Shown here in pieces: positions 53,922 through 64,000 of a DNA stretch of 64,000 nt (position 1 is its first letter; every line of letters begins with the position of its first letter). The position numbers and the translations under genes are program-made. The DNA comes from Blattamonas nauphoetae (lineage: Eukaryota > Preaxostyla > Oxymonadida), in contig JARBJD010000277.1 of assembly GCA_033064195.1 (NCBI GenBank), positions 35,445-99,444 on the forward strand. The letters run 5' to 3'. The notes below the pieces were generated by a model that saw nothing but the letters and a program-made list of their open reading frames with translations, made no database searches and was not told the DNA's origin.

Positions 53922-56900
53922 TCAGTTCAGATAGTCGTCTCTGTTCAAACCATCCATGAATGGAGCACATGATCCATTCGGAAGTACCATCATCTTTGTG
54001 TGAATTGATGTCAATGCATTCTTTTTCACCAGTATTGTCAACATTGAATCTTCCTTCATTTGAAAGTTAACATTCTCTCCTTCAATCGGTTGTTTTGTCT
54101 CGTTTGCTTTGATGAATTGTGATTGATCCAGATGTGAATTCCGGGCTAGTGAGATTCCTTTGATGGCTTTGTGCACTGGTGTATTTTTCTCACTGATGTA
54201 GTAGCACTTTGGCGAAAGAGCAATCATGAAATCACCTTCCTTCTCCACTGACAATCCCAATAGTTTCTTTCTAGATTTGATTCCACACTTTGGATTTGGC
54301 AACCATTGAAACACATTCTTATCGTAGAACTGTTGATCTGAGACAATAGCTGATAAACCTTGATGACAGTCTTGATTTGGATCACCCGCAATTGCGATAG
54401 ACAACGAATCTGTGTCACAATAGATGAAATGAAACTTCTGTTCGTCACAACACTTGGTGAGGAAATTGTAGTAGAAATTGACGTACCAATACTTGGCATT
54501 CTCCAGTGTAAAAAACGCTGATTGAAGAGCTGTTTTGCATTTGAATTTCTTGGGTTTCACATCGACTAAGTACAAATCTTTCCCAATCTGATCTGTCGAC
54601 AGAAAATCAGGATACAAGTGCTTCAGAAATGTCTGTTCTCGATTTAACAAATATGATCTTTTGTATTTCTCAGTATTGAGCGAATCATAACCGTAGCATG
54701 AATTGAGGATTAGTTTACAGAACTTTTCCATCCCAGTATTTCCAGCTTCGATTGCAGCGATTCGACGTTGAATCATTGATGTGATGAATCCATTGAATGC
54801 AGTATTCTTCTCGAACACAGCCATCTCAGACACATCATCGATTTCAAAAGCACAATCATCAATAAGGAACCACAAATAGTATGAATTGAACACTCTGTAC
54901 TCACCAAAAGTGGACAACAATTGTGTGACTTTCTTCTCTGATTTACCTTCAGGAACTCCACAATTCCTCATCGCTTCGAGAGTATCTTCTGAGCACATCT
55001 GATCTGGTTTGATATTGATTGTCTGAACAATAGGAGGCATATTAATGAAATCATTGATTCTGTCCTCACGAATATGTCCCTTCACTTTGACTGCGAACAG
55101 ATCTTTCCTTTCTTTGTTGTGTAGAATTTGACGCTTCCTGGCATATACATTCTGTTGTTTGTATATTTTACAGCCTTGTGTGGAACTGATGCAGAAACAC
55201 TTGGATAGAGAGAATTATTGTCAAGACAGAGGATGTGAGTCATTACATTTCCAGTATCTTTGTCAATCACTTTTTTGTTAGCGCTATCGTATTCAAAACG
55301 ATGAATTGTGTCAATTCCTGATCGATTCAACCGGTGCATCACATTAGATAAACCACCTGTGATTCCACTCCTCAATAGTTTATACACTCGTTCATCAGTC
55401 AATGTCATTTGAAGCTTGTGGATTTGAGCATATTGGCGCAGTTTAATCTTGAGTTTCGTCAGGTGTTCATCTCGATTGGATTTCACTACATTACAGTACA
55501 CACAACATGGTTGACAATTCTCTTTTGTGTGAGATAGTGAGCAGTCAATTCTGTCGAGTGTTGGTTGATTCTGAAACGTAAATGAAGCTCCACAAATGGC
55601 ACATCCTTTCTTGATCAATTCAGTCATCCATTCATAGTCATTGTCATTCACATTTTGAGAAGAATCACGATCGGCTCTCTCATCTTGGTACTCATAATTC
55701 TTCACCATATATTTCCATTTCGCTGGTGTCAAATCATAAGCTTTCTCATAAGTTTTGACAACATAAGTGGTATTGATTTCGAAGTCCGCATATGGTGGTG
55801 AATCAGAATAGAGTGAAGGAAAGTATGTTGACATATTTCTCAAATTCACTGCTGCTGCTGCTGGACATGAAACAAACTGCAACATATCGACTTTCCCTGA
55901 TGCAAACCATTGAATCAATCTCTGAATTGGATCAATCATAATTAGAGTATCATTGATGTTATAGTTCTTCAGGTATTCTCTTCTTGTTCTGAATCGCTTA
56001 GCATCTTCAACATAGTCAGAGTACGAAAGATCTTTCAACAATGATTCATTTTTCACATGTGAATAGAACACTTCTTCTGGAAACGGATCTGATTTATTCA
56101 GTTCTTCTTCAACATTTGTGATATTGATTGCTTCGAATGGAAATATGCCTTTTGAATCAGTTCCATCACCAAAGTCCTGCACAAATGATTTCAATGATTG
56201 TGGCGATACAAAATTCATTGCATCTAGGAATTTCAATGACACCTGGAGTTTCTTATGACGAACCACGAGCTGTTTTGGACACTTCGCAGATCCAAGTGGT
56301 GGTTCATAGATGCTCCATTGCGTGAAATGAAGTGCATTCATGATCACTGGAAGATCGAAGTTAGCACTATTCCATCCCATTACTGTGACATATCTATTTG
56401 ATGGAATTTCTGGATCTGAGTACTGTTGATATTCTAGAATTCTCAGTGCTTCTATGAACATATCATTTATGATGAAATGTATAAAGCCAATATTGTGTGC
56501 TTGCTTTTGGATCTTCTCTTTTGACAGATCAGCATCGATTAATCCAGCTTTGAGGCACATTTTGATCCATTCATCTTCAATGCTTTTCATTGATTCGAAA
56601 CTCTTGTCAAGATACAGTGATTTTCTACCATTAATGTCAAATGAACATTCGAGTCTATTTACATCCTTAGTTGTTTGTGAATATGGAAGTGAAGAAGAAA
56701 ACGCTAATGAATACAAGTGATGTTTATTCAGAACTGTACTCTTTTCTTGTGTGTTTTCAGAAGGAGGAAGATCCATTGAGAATTCACCAATCACTGTTTC
56801 AATATCGAATGTCAAGAACTGATCTGTGTATTTGTATTCATTCATCCTTCCTCGAGACAATAGAGAAGACATTGTTGGATTGTCAATAACTGAAGTTAGA

Positions 56901-58555
56901 ATTGGTGCTGAAGCATTATCTAAATCCACTGATCTCTCTTCATTTCTGATTCCCTGCTCAAGACATTTCTTCACATGATTGTCAAAATCTCTGGTGCCTG
57001 CGCCTCTTGAATTATATGGACGACAATAGTCTTTGCAGTGGGGACAAATCATCAACTTCGTCAGCTTTTGTGGATCAGAAACGAACATCAAATGTGCATC
57101 CGATTCGAGAACGATCATCAGTAAATTCAAGTCTCTAGCATTCTCCAATGGTGAGAGAAATGACTGAGAAAGAGCATAGATCCAAGAACCTCCATTGTCT
57201 TTTTCAATTGCTTCATAGATATGTACATTCACATTGAAGTGTTCTACAAATCGGTCTATTTCTGTTGAGATATTGAATCCTGGATACTCTTTGAGAATCT
57301 TCACTAAAGCTGGACTAGTGAGGTCTGAGTAATGATAGAACGATGTGAAATGCTGCTTTGCGATCTTGATTCTTGTGTCTCGACATATTTTCTTACCATC
57401 TGCTTCTTTTCCATGAGTGAGATAAGTCAGAGCTGTGAAGATGCAAATGTTATATTTACAATCAACATAAAACACTGTCTGAAGAGCAATATGTGCTTTC
57501 AATCCTGGAACGCAAGCACCACCATTTCGCAATCGGTACACGTAAAAAGCAGCTCCATAAATGGCACATGGCACTCTTTTGGTATCAATCACTGTGACTT
57601 CAAAACTGTCTCTGATTCTTGATTTCATTGCGTTGATGACAGCATCAATGTCTTGAGGATTTTGGACTGTAATCGGAGATGTTTTCATTGAGTTCTGATA
57701 GAATGGTGTATTCTCTTCATAAGTGGTGTTTCCATTTTGATCTGTTACAGAATTCAGTAGTGCAAAATCAAATGAGATCTTGAATGGGAACTTCTCTGCT
57801 GTGAATACTTCTCTGAGACGTGCTTCAATGTCTGCAAATGATGCGATATTATTGCGAGAGTACAATTGAACTGGACCATTCGCGTCTCGATACTGTTGAT
57901 CAGCGATGTATCCTGCTGGAGCCAAATTAGCCCTCACATTCTCGAGTGCAGCAGCAAATGCTCGAACATTATCGACATCTCTTACCATCAGAGCATTCAA
58001 TTGTGTTTGTGGCAACTGTGGAAGTACAATATCCTCTTCAATGGGGACTTGATACAAGTTTAGAAATCTCCGTCTTCGTTCTTCAAAGTGAGCTAACATC
58101 TGTTGGTATCTCGTTCGTTGTTCATATTCTCGGATTTCTTGATTGAGATTCTGCTGGTGTCTTCTTCGTTGTCTTCTCTGTTCTTGATCATGCTCAATGA
58201 CTTGTTGATTTGGCTGTACAATTCGTCGTTGTCTAATCTCTTGGTTCAGTCTCATTTGATTTTCCATTGTGTTTCGTTTCTGCTGAGCATTTGCATCAAT
58301 TTGTTGAGCATTAATGGGTTGGTTATTCTGTCTATTCATTAGTTCTTGAATCACTGGTGCCATCAAAGGATTCCGAATCGTAAATGTTCTGATGAATTGT
58401 TCAATCTCATTTGTGTTGTTTATGTCTCCTCTGAAACCATTCTGAACTAGTGCATTATTGGCAGTTTCAATCAGTCGTTTTAACGGTAATGAATCCCAAT
58501 CCACTCCCAGCTTTTGAGCAAATTCATTAATGAGCTTTATTGATAAGTTCTCCAT
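53922..58555 (-). CDS. Protein-primed DNA polymerase B with HNH domain (P2), broken about once
   Basis: Starts at ATG 58555 behind TTTTTTATCCTGTAAGAAAT. The N-terminal region is Gln/Arg-rich. Then comes the Cys/His domain (YNICIFTALTYLTH..HLMFVSDP) and a CPHC..H..C finger. The exonuclease has TFDIETVIGEF and GWNSANFDLPVIM. The HNH-like domain is CAICGASF, PTLDRIDCSLSHTKEN and CCVYCNVVKS. TGGLSNV, motif A DNNSLYPS, motif B LILNSCYGY, motif C YCDTDSLS and KCYYI follow. All blocks present in P1 are recognisable, in the same order, with moderate identity. It would replicate the element if whole. Confidence 0.9.
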
Positions 58556-58622
58556 ATATTTCTTACAGGATAAAAAATTGAATTCATAAATTCAAATCTG
58601 ATTTTTTATTTCCGTAGAAAAG

Positions 58623-58784
58623 ATGTCAACAAAAGTGAAAGGACGACCAAAGTTTTATCAATCAGAAAGTGATGCAAAGAATGCAATTCGCCTGAGCAAA
58701 AGAGAATGGTACTATCGAAACCAACTGAAGAAGCAAGAGTTTGATTCACAATTGAGTGAAGTACAAAAGCGATTAATACAATAA
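58623..58784 (+). CDS. 53-residue AT-hook-like protein (P2)
   Basis: ATG 58623 lies just after ATTTTTTATTTCCGTAGAAA, the element start box, and is divergent from the polymerase gene. The product is basic and starts MSTKVKGRPKFYQ; KGRPK resembles an AT-hook core. It is followed by helical, charged sequence (LSKREWYYRNQLKKQEF). Too small for usual gene callers. I find no P1 counterpart. It might bind AT-rich element DNA or regulate transcription; this is inference from the hook-like core and position. Confidence 0.55.
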   Translation: MSTKVKGRPKFYQSESDAKNAIRLSKREWYYRNQLKKQEFDSQLSEVQKRLIQ

Positions 58785-58875
58785 GTATCAACAAAAATAA
58801 TTAAGGATGATGAATTGGTTTCACAATGCTTGAGACAATTGCTTGATTCCAGTGATGATCAGGATTCATTGAGAA

Positions 58876-59208
58876 TTAACCCCAACGTTGATTCTTAGAT
58901 TCAATAGCAGTTGCGAGACGTTTAACAATGTCTTCTAGCACTGTAATTCTAGACATAAGTTCATCATATTTTTGTGGAGCATCAGTGTAAGTCATCGTTG
59001 AGGAACCACCATAGTAGTCCTTTCGAAGTGCGATAACTCCTTTGGTTTTCGTTATTCTGTATCCATCAATCTTTATCATTTTGTTCAGCTTATTCGTTGT
59101 ATATCGTTTCAGAATCTCTCCATTCTTGTTTAAATACATCTGAAAACTTTCAATTGAATCTAAATTAATCTGTTCTGGTTCAAGTGGTTCAAAAACTGTT
59201 AGACTCAT
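58876..59208 (-). CDS. Conserved small Polinton protein (P2 copy)
   Basis: 110 residues, minus strand. Matches the P1 protein at 39664-40023: FEPLEPEQINL, FQMYLNKNGEILKRYTTNKL, NKMIKIDGYRITKTKGVIALRK, then a coiled coil (MSRITVLEDIVKRLATAI). The box TTTTTTAATTCATTCTAAATG precedes it. In P1 the gene lies between integrase and ATPase and faces the ATPase; here it lies between polymerase and ATPase and points the same way. Unknown function, looks whole. Confidence 0.75.
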   Translation of the reverse strand: MSLTVFEPLEPEQINLDSIESFQMYLNKNGEILKRYTTNKLNKMIKIDGYRITKTKGVIALRKDYYGGSSTMTYTDAPQKYDELMSRITVLEDIVKRLATAIESKNQRWG

Positions 59209-59396
59209 TTAGAATGAATTAAAAAATTGTAAAATCATTTTGAAAATAACACTAATGCATTTAGAATCATTTATAACCATTTCAAAAATATCTAAACCAT
59301 TTCGAATAAATCAGAATCGTTTTAAACCATGAGGTAATCTATGTGAACGGTTTGACCATATCGAAAGATCGCTACTTGTTGCTTCGTTAATTGTTT

Positions 59397-60209
59397 TTAA
59401 GTACTCCAAAACTCTTTGCATTCCATTGGTGCATTCAGTTGATTGAAAACTCTTCTGATTCGTTCATTGTTGAAGCCACCAAAGATCCACAACGAATCAA
59501 TGTTTGACTTCATATCTGGAGACAATGAGAACAGTTCATGAATGGTGAGAAAGAATGTGAATTTTGGTTGACGATTCTCCAGTAATAAGTCCATCAGAAT
59601 TGAAGGATTCGCTTTTGTTCTTCGCTCACTGAGGATTCTTCTACAGTCGTCAAGGAGGATCATTGTTTGAAGATTACGTTCTCGAAATGAATCAAGATGG
59701 AGAGTTTTCAGTATTGATTTCCTTGACTGATCTGTCACTGTTTCTTCCCAGTGATTGTCGATGATTTCTTCGTATGCTGCTTTAGCTGTCGATAGATTCT
59801 CAAGAAATGCAAAAATTTCACTATATTTCACCTTTACTATTGGAATCCTTATTAGTGATTTGGATCGTTGAAAAGTTCCGTCATTGTGATTATCAGTAAC
59901 GTAGACAAACAAGTGAAATCTCTCATTTTGGAGTGGCACTTCCTGGACTTTCAGAAGTTCTCTGAGGACATTAAAGGTCTTTCCACTTCCTCTATTTCCA
60001 ATGAGTACATTCACACTATTGCGATTGAACAGTAGTTCATGATGAATAGCACTTGGCAGTTCTTTTCCGACATTAGAGGTCTTCACCTGTTGCAGTCTCT
60101 GATTGACATATTCTGAAATTGAAAGATCATCGAATGAATTGTACGACATCCTTTGTGTTAAATTGCTTCCTTGTTTTCTTCTTGGTGTGATTTGTTTTTG
60201 ATGAAACAT
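59397..60209 (-). CDS. Packaging ATPase, FtsK/HerA-A32 type (P2)
   Basis: 270 residues from ATG 60209. Walker A GNRGSGKT in FNRNSVNVLIGNRGSGKTFN; Walker B QTMILLDDCRRIL; then LLLENRQPKFTFFLTIHEL and SNIDSLWIFGGFNNERI. Around 60 per cent of residues match the P1 ATPase by eye. Divergent from the next gene (60244), sharing a 34-base gap that must hold both start signals. It looks whole. Confidence 0.9.
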   Translation of the reverse strand: MFHQKQITPRRKQGSNLTQRMSYNSFDDLSISEYVNQRLQQVKTSNVGKELPSAIHHELLFNRNSVNVLIGNRGSGKTFNVLRELLKVQEVPLQNERFHLFVYVTDNHNDGTFQRSKSLIRIPIVKVKYSEIFAFLENLSTAKAAYEEIIDNHWEETVTDQSRKSILKTLHLDSFRERNLQTMILLDDCRRILSERRTKANPSILMDLLLENRQPKFTFFLTIHELFSLSPDMKSNIDSLWIFGGFNNERIRRVFNQLNAPMECKEFWST

Positions 60210-60243
60210 GTATTTACAAATTCAATATTTTATTTCTTACTAA

Positions 60244-61272
60244 ATGAACGATCAAAAAATACTTCAACAGATTCAACAAAGAAATCCTACACAATCGAAA
60301 AGGAAGAAAGGCATCAATCCCTTCAAACAAAGCACCAAAGATAAACTAGCCAGACATGCAGCGAGTAACATACTAACAGAACAGGATTATGATCTCAGAT
60401 ATGAAGATGCTTTTCGATCTGCTCAAAGTGCACAAGCAATGATTGAGTCAAATCCGAAACGATATGGTGGTTGGAATGTCCTTGTGGAAGACAGAGATGG
60501 AGATGGATACAATGACGATGTTATTGTGGTTGACAAGAATGGAATTGAACGATATTGGAATGGTGGAAAGATCGCGAAGAGACGTGAAGGCTTGTATAGA
60601 AACGCTTGGACAGCTGCAAATCCGACAAAACAAGAACGAAAACAACAAAAGTATGCTACATTTAAGATGCTTGAACGTCCGAGAATAGATGCACAATGGA
60701 AGGAGTTTAAGAAGACAAAAATATGGAATGACAATCCTGATCTCCCACCTGATGAAATAAGTCCATATCAAGTGTCATTGTGGATTGCGAATGAAGCTAT
60801 GAAACACCTTAATATTCGTTGTTCAAGTACAGCAACTGGTCAACCAAACCAAGCAATCGGTGTGTATTCTCTTGGTGATTTCGCAAAGATTCGTTCAGGA
60901 TTAGCGACTCATATGAATCGAGGAATATTAATTCCATTTCTGAGTGACTTTTGGGATTATAACTTCTTTGCTGATCCGAATGGTTTACTGAAAAAGAAAT
61001 CATTTATGAAGATTGTAACTAAACGCTTGAATTCATATCCCAATCCAAGAGCTGCTGGTTTTGATTTACTCAACCAAAATAATATCACTCCAGAAAGCCT
61101 TATTGCTCCTGTGTATACAATACTCCATAGTGGTGAAAATATGGTGGCAGCATTCGCACGAACATGGAATCCAGTTGACTATACAGGACCTCGAGTGTTG
61201 GATACACTTCCGAATGAACATAATTTGAGCGCTACACTAGGTCAAACTGACGTAATGTATTTCAGCAGTTGA
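60244..61272 (+). CDS. Structural-module protein of unknown function (P2, 342 residues)
   Basis: ATG 60244 behind TATTTTATTTCTTACTAA. Basic start (SKRKKGINPFKQSTKDKLAR), a VEDRDGDGYNDDVIVVDKNG acidic segment that resembles a Ca2+-binding loop, and a helical C-terminal half (FLSDFWDYNFFADPNG). It holds the place of the P1 protein at 40946-41908 and resembles it only weakly. It looks whole. Confidence 0.7.
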   Translation: MNDQKILQQIQQRNPTQSKRKKGINPFKQSTKDKLARHAASNILTEQDYDLRYEDAFRSAQSAQAMIESNPKRYGGWNVLVEDRDGDGYNDDVIVVDKNGIERYWNGGKIAKRREGLYRNAWTAANPTKQERKQQKYATFKMLERPRIDAQWKEFKKTKIWNDNPDLPPDEISPYQVSLWIANEAMKHLNIRCSSTATGQPNQAIGVYSLGDFAKIRSGLATHMNRGILIPFLSDFWDYNFFADPNGLLKKKSFMKIVTKRLNSYPNPRAAGFDLLNQNNITPESLIAPVYTILHSGENMVAAFARTWNPVDYTGPRVLDTLPNEHNLSATLGQTDVMYFSS

Positions 61273-61296
61273 TCAAAACAAAAATGAATATATCAA

Positions 61297-61314
61297 TTTT
61301 TTATTTTTACTAAA
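61297..61314 (+). promoter_or_regulatory. T-rich start box (P2)
   Basis: TTTTTTATTTTTACTAAA directly before ATG 61315. Confidence 0.6.
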
Positions 61315-61941
61315 ATGCAGCCAATTCTCAGTTGTCAATTTACAAAACACACAAGTTCTTCTTCAGTACCAACATCAATCACCAACAATGTTATCATCGA
61401 AGATAGGAGCAAAGCTGGAGTAGATAATAGAGGATCGAAAATGGAGATGGAAAGAGTGTGCTCTGAACCTGTGGTAACTACTGAACGAGGTGCCTATGAT
61501 CCTCCACTTGAGACATATCCATCAGCTCCAATCCAAAGTCTCGCCAGAGGCTTCGAACCCTCCAGAGGGGAGAGTCGAACAATTCCACTGAGGGAATACG
61601 AATCGAATATTACAGCATTCAAAGATCAATTACTCTTAGTATACAAAAATGCATTCGCTTGTGAAAAGAAACTACTGAATAATCTCATTGAACCATCGAA
61701 GAAACTGATCACAAACCAGAGTGATTTATGTGCTCTCATCGCGACTCTCACTGGAATCAACGATGTGGTGATTGAACTGGATGATTTATCTGACAAGTGC
61801 TTATGCATGAATAAACTCCCGATCTTTCGAACCATTTTCAAGATTCTCGTTGGTGGAAAGGATATGAGTATTGCCTTTAATGAAGCTTACAATGCTATTC
61901 TCAATTATGGCATTTCTCTCACCAAAGCAATTCCGAGATAA
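61315..61941 (+). CDS. Helical structural-module protein (P2)
   Basis: 208 residues, start MQPILSCQF. From YDPPLETYPSAPIQS on it is almost identical to P1 41952-42536, apart from a 12-residue insert (LARGFEPSRGES) and a few substitutions. The N-terminal third varies. This is the first gene of the nearly identical capsid-side module. It looks whole. Confidence 0.75.
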   Translation: MQPILSCQFTKHTSSSSVPTSITNNVIIEDRSKAGVDNRGSKMEMERVCSEPVVTTERGAYDPPLETYPSAPIQSLARGFEPSRGESRTIPLREYESNITAFKDQLLLVYKNAFACEKKLLNNLIEPSKKLITNQSDLCALIATLTGINDVVIELDDLSDKCLCMNKLPIFRTIFKILVGGKDMSIAFNEAYNAILNYGISLTKAIPR

Positions 61942-61977
61942 AATTAATAATGAATTGTATTTTTTATTTTTACATAA

Positions 61978-62274
61978 ATGGCACCAGGAAGTTTCAACAA
62001 ACTCAAAAATATCGGAAAACAGTTCTTTCAATTCATCAAACCTCTAGCTCCAACATTGCTTCAAGTCGGTGGTGGATTGCTCTCTCAAACGAACAGTAAA
62101 TTCGGTCAAACAGCTGGAGGAATACTGAATGGATTAGGAGGAATGATGGACACTTATCAACAAAACAAAGCAATGAATCGTGGATATGACCAGCAATATG
62201 GTCCAGAAGTCAACCAGAATCTCGGAAGGAGTGGTAGTCAGTCCCAAAATCCAATGATACAATTTCGACAATAA
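61978..62274 (+). CDS. Small Gly-rich amphipathic protein (P2)
   Basis: 98 residues, ATG 61978 behind TTTTTTATTTTTACATAA. The first 65 or so residues equal the P1 protein (42615-42923) with very few changes; the C-terminal tail differs (YDQQYGPEVNQNLGRSGSQ). It looks whole. See the P1 copy for its features. Confidence 0.7.
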   Translation: MAPGSFNKLKNIGKQFFQFIKPLAPTLLQVGGGLLSQTNSKFGQTAGGILNGLGGMMDTYQQNKAMNRGYDQQYGPEVNQNLGRSGSQSQNPMIQFRQ

Positions 62275-62307
62275 TAAAGTTGTAATTCAATATTTTATTT
62301 TTCATAA

Positions 62308-62612
62308 ATGGCACCAGGTTGGTTATCAAAATTAGCAGCAGTTGGCAAAATATACTCAGAGTTGGAGCTCCATTTCTGAATCTAATACCCTTTGTTGGAC
62401 CATTGATTTCTAAGGTCGCACAGACAGGAGTTGAGATTCCAGATGTGAAATCGGATCAGCAAATCCATGCAGAAAAGATGGCACAATACGAGCAAGCAAT
62501 GAATGAAGGAAACACTGCAGTAGCGAACAAGCTCAGAGGAGAAATAATGAAATTAGAAGAAAAGCTGAAACCGAAAGCGAAGAAACCAAAAAGAAAAAGT
62601 AACTGTACATAA
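62308..62612 (+). pseudogene. Small basic virion-type protein (P2), broken
   Basis: Counterpart of P1 42961-43260 with the same MAPGWLSKL start, LIPFVGPLISKV helix and Lys-rich tail. Probably broken about once. Confidence 0.65.
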
Positions 62613-62620
62613 AACATTAT

Positions 62621-62640
62621 TTGATTTTTATTTTGAATAA
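62621..62640 (+). promoter_or_regulatory. T-rich start box before P2 capsid gene
   Basis: TTGATTTTTATTTTGAATAA directly before ATG 62641. Confidence 0.55.
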
Positions 62641-64000
62641 ATGAACTCGCATATAACACATCTGACAAACAAAAGAACTGGAGCATCATCATTGACTGGA
62701 AACACCACTGGATCAATCAAGTATACAAGAGATGATATTGGTCAAATACAACAGCAACTCATGTCCGAGAGCATCAATTACCTTCTGAACGATGGAGCAC
62801 ACAGTACTCAATCCAAGAATTGAAACCATCAGAGAATTCACGATTCTATAAAGGACAGGAAATAAGCATCCCACTGACTGGGAATCAGGACATTTGTCAA
62901 ATCGATGATTCATTCATTACGTTCACCATGAGAGCAACATTGAAAGTCAACAATTGGAAGACAACTGCTGGAAATATTGGATCGTATATGAATGAGAGTC
63001 TTCATCTTCGTTGACTCAAACATTCGGCATCAATCTTTCGTGACCTTACTGTACTTCACAACAATCAGAGAATCATCAGCACAACAAACAATGATGTATC
63101 AATGGAGTCTCACATATACAACATGATAAAACCAAAGAGTCAATTAGAGAATCGAAAACATTGTCACACACCTTGGCAGAATGCATGGAATCATGATGAA
63201 TCGGTTGCTGGTGTTTATATTCCTTTATCAGACTTCACAACAACATCTGGAACTGGTGTATTCAAAGACACTATTGATGTACCGATTCGTGTGTCAATTA
63301 ACCTTGAAGATTCTATTCTCAGGAATGACTGACTATCCTCGGTGTCTCTTCGGAGATCTGAAATTGAGTGTGCACATCAATGAAGATGCATTCGTTTGTT
63401 GTCCTGTTAATCCTGAACTGACTTTGAAAATACACTCGAAATTGATCAGTGACTACACAACACAGTTACCACCCATCCGAAGTTCAATTGTCTATTGTCA
63501 TTCTGATCGTCCAAACTTCATTCCTAGTCTCGTCGCCTGTGCACAAAGAACTTCGTTCAAATCGGTCAATCATTTAAAATCAAATCAAAACAAGATTGTG
63601 TATATACACATCCGACTGGTATTACATCGGAACCTTGGTCTGAAGAAATAACACATTTCTCCCCAACATTATGGATTATCGCATTGATGATGTGTATTGC
63701 ATGAGTTCTGGATACAAAATGAAGGAAATTGAAAGAGAATCTGAAGAAAATGTATCAGGATCGTCCTGAACAATTCCAGCTGAAAAGATCTCATTCTATC
63801 CATTTCAGAAAACACCAACGGCAACAGGAATTGATTGTACTCAGCAAATGGTTCTCGTTAATGCCAAGGATATCATGCTTCTATTCCGTCACTACGAGAA
63901 TGAAGTCACATGTTTCCACAATCCAATGCAGAAGAATATCCAAGAATCTACTCAACAAATACCATCCAGAACAACCGACAACAACATTGAGCTCGTTTCT
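62641..64000 (+). pseudogene. Major capsid protein (P2), broken, runs off window
   Basis: Close relative of the P1 major capsid gene: TNKRTGASSLTGNTTGSIKY, ICQIDDSFITFTM, NMIKPKSQLENRKHCHTPW and CLFGDLKLSVH are nearly the same. Several breaks are present, so it is a fossil copy. The 3' part lies outside the window. Confidence 0.85.

Larger units (their letters stand above)
52500..64000 (-). mobile_element. Polinton/Maverick-type element P2, partly broken, runs off window
   Basis: About 11.5 kb visible. Order: integrase (-), DNA polymerase B (-), a 53-residue gene (+), a 110-residue protein (-), packaging ATPase (-), then structural genes on the plus strand up to the capsid gene, which continues past the edge. 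Polymerase and capsid genes are broken, along with one of the small proteins, roughly five or more breaks in all, so P2 looks older or less constrained than P1. The polymerase-integrase block is inverted relative to P1. Capsid-side genes are very close to P1; polymerase-side genes are diverged. The left end is uncertain and may include the array at 51979-52440. Confidence 0.8.

Overview
The window reads as nuclear DNA of an anaerobic flagellate of the Preaxostyla, most like the oxymonad Blattamonas. The reasons are: short host introns (33 to about 110 nt, GT..AG); standard stop codons; a flagellar dynein-assembly factor; large secreted or membrane beta-helix proteins ending in a kinase-like domain; and a multi-copy helical family (357-codon gene at 27.4-28.5 kb) that I remember from Blattamonas. 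The species call is memory plus inference, since no search could be run.

Host part (1 to about 30.2 kb). From the left: the 5' end of a beta-helix receptor (minus strand), a small zinc-finger gene with five exons, a calcyphosin-like EF-hand gene, a helical protein of unknown function, a six-exon DNAAF1/ODA7-like LRR gene, and a 6.4 kb beta-helix receptor with a transmembrane helix and pseudokinase-like tail (9607-16018). A second receptor gene (minus, 17140-26796) is split by a 4.7 kb DIRS-type tyrosine-recombinase retrotransposon. The split gene is flanked by two apparently identical 369-bp direct repeats. A second helical protein and a decayed P-loop gene follow.

Element part (about 30.2 kb to the window end). 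The DNA becomes AT-rich and intronless. Two Polinton/Maverick-type elements lie here. P1 (about 30.2-49.6 kb) looks mostly whole. It carries protein-primed DNA polymerase B, retroviral-type integrase, packaging ATPase, four small conserved proteins, a double-jelly-roll major capsid protein and a second tandem capsid paralogue, with a primase plus SF3 helicase block at its right. P2 (about 52.5 kb to beyond 64 kb) carries a diverged, partly broken set with the polymerase-integrase block in the opposite orientation. Between them are tandem arrays in mirrored orientation and other satellites.

How the parts fit: polymerase and integrase form a replication/integration module; ATPase, capsid proteins and the small proteins form a morphogenesis module. 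Nearly every element gene starts just downstream of a T-rich box ending in (T)AAATG, which the host genes lack. Both polymerases contain an embedded HNH-nuclease-like domain. The capsid-side module is nearly the same in P1 and P2 while the polymerase side is strongly diverged, which points to module exchange.
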